DNA of 15,595 bases, from assembly GCA_002310195.1 (NCBI GenBank), contig DBYS01000021.1, positions 9,586 to 25,180 on the forward strand, in the 5' to 3' direction. The number at the start of each line of letters is the position of its first letter. Position 1 is the first letter of the stretch. Both the position numbers and the translations under genes were made by a program. Positions 15,459-15,595 of the stretch are shown here, piece by piece. The notes below the pieces were generated by a model. That model saw only the letters and a list, made by a program, of their open reading frames with translations. It searched no databases and was not told the origin of the DNA. Origin of the DNA: Bacteroidales bacterium UBA1180. GTDB lineage: Bacteria; Bacteroidota; Bacteroidia; Bacteroidales; Paludibacteraceae.

Positions 15459-15492
15459 AAAAATAGAGGGCGTGCTTCGTTGCACGCCCTCT
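15459..15492 (-). terminator. Intrinsic terminator of the GAPDH gene
   Basis: A perfect 11-bp GC-rich stem (AGAGGGCGTGC with GCACGCCCTCT) has a 6-base loop. Read on the - strand it is followed by ATTTTT, the classic intrinsic terminator form, 49 bases after the GAPDH stop. On the + strand no T-run follows, so it may end ATPase transcripts less well. A weaker 7-bp hairpin lies at 15497-15516. Confidence 0.85.
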
Positions 15493-15541
15493 GCTTATCC
15501 GCCAAAAATGGCGGATGGAATAGCCTTGCTTGCTTCAGCGC

Positions 15542-15595
15542 TTACTTGAGCTCAGCGAGATACTTGATAGTGCGAACCATCTGGCTGGTGTAGCT
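15542..15595 (-). CDS. Glyceraldehyde-3-phosphate dehydrogenase, last 17 codons only
   Basis: On the - strand the window ends within a gene whose last residues are SYTSQMVRTIKYLAELK before a TAA stop. This matches the C-terminal helix of the phosphorylating GAPDH type that ends WYDNEMSYTAQLVRTLEY in streptococci and relatives. The enzyme converts glyceraldehyde 3-phosphate to 1,3-bisphosphoglycerate in glycolysis. Only 17 residues are visible, so the family call rests on that short match and on the well-formed terminator behind it. Confidence 0.7.
   Translation of the reverse strand, partial: SYTSQMVRTIKYLAELK

Noticed and set aside
15399..15593. 64-codon + strand frame at the right end
   Set aside because: It overlaps the ATPase end in another frame, reads through the GAPDH terminator and runs antisense to GAPDH codons.

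Overview
The window is chromosomal DNA from a member of the Bacteroidota, most likely order Bacteroidales. Three intergenic promoters fit the Bacteroidota pattern, a TTTG-like -33 element about 19-20 bases before a TAnnTTTG -7 box. Start codons are preceded by A-rich stretches rather than clear Shine-Dalgarno sites. The secreted proteins carry C-terminal tails and modules of the kind seen on Bacteroidales surface proteins, including one that resembles a type IX secretion (T9SS) sorting domain. I cannot name the genus.

Layout. (1) 1-1941: the 3' part of rpoC (RNA polymerase beta'), followed by a 12-bp palindrome and a symmetrical terminator hairpin. (2) 2011-5323: a surface-polysaccharide group. 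It has a Wzx-type flippase on the + strand, then on the - strand a GT4-family glycosyltransferase and a FemAB/BioF2-like acyltransferase. The last two form a tight operon that meets the flippase tail to tail, with 22 bp of coding overlap. (3) 5324-5858: an elaborate divergent control region. On the - strand it has a promoter with an operator-like inverted repeat and a GC-rich leader predicted to fold. Between the promoters lie four 11-bp direct repeats. On the + strand a promoter is preceded by helically phased A-tracts. (4) 5859-13991: four co-oriented genes for exported or probably exported products. They are a 1353-aa protein with about 24 YD-like repeats plus seven InlB-B-like repeats, a 1019-aa beta-helix protein with a T9SS-like tail, a 53-aa glycine-rich small protein, and a 223-aa secreted protein. 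(5) 13992-14271: two large hairpins, a small palindrome and a strong promoter. (6) 14272-15438: an AAA/STAND-like ATPase with a C-terminal winged helix. (7) 15459-15595, - strand: a terminator and the last 17 codons of a GAPDH gene.

How they fit together. rpoC and GAPDH are housekeeping flanks. The polysaccharide genes probably act in O-antigen, capsule or exopolysaccharide synthesis: the flippase moves lipid-linked glycan across the inner membrane, the glycosyltransferase adds sugar, and the acyltransferase may modify sugar or peptide. The secreted block has only one recognisable promoter at its head and short gaps inside, so I infer one transcription unit for cell-surface or secreted proteins. 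The least explained parts are the 53-aa small protein inside that block, the beta module shared by two of its members, and the folded leader before the acyltransferase/glycosyltransferase operon.
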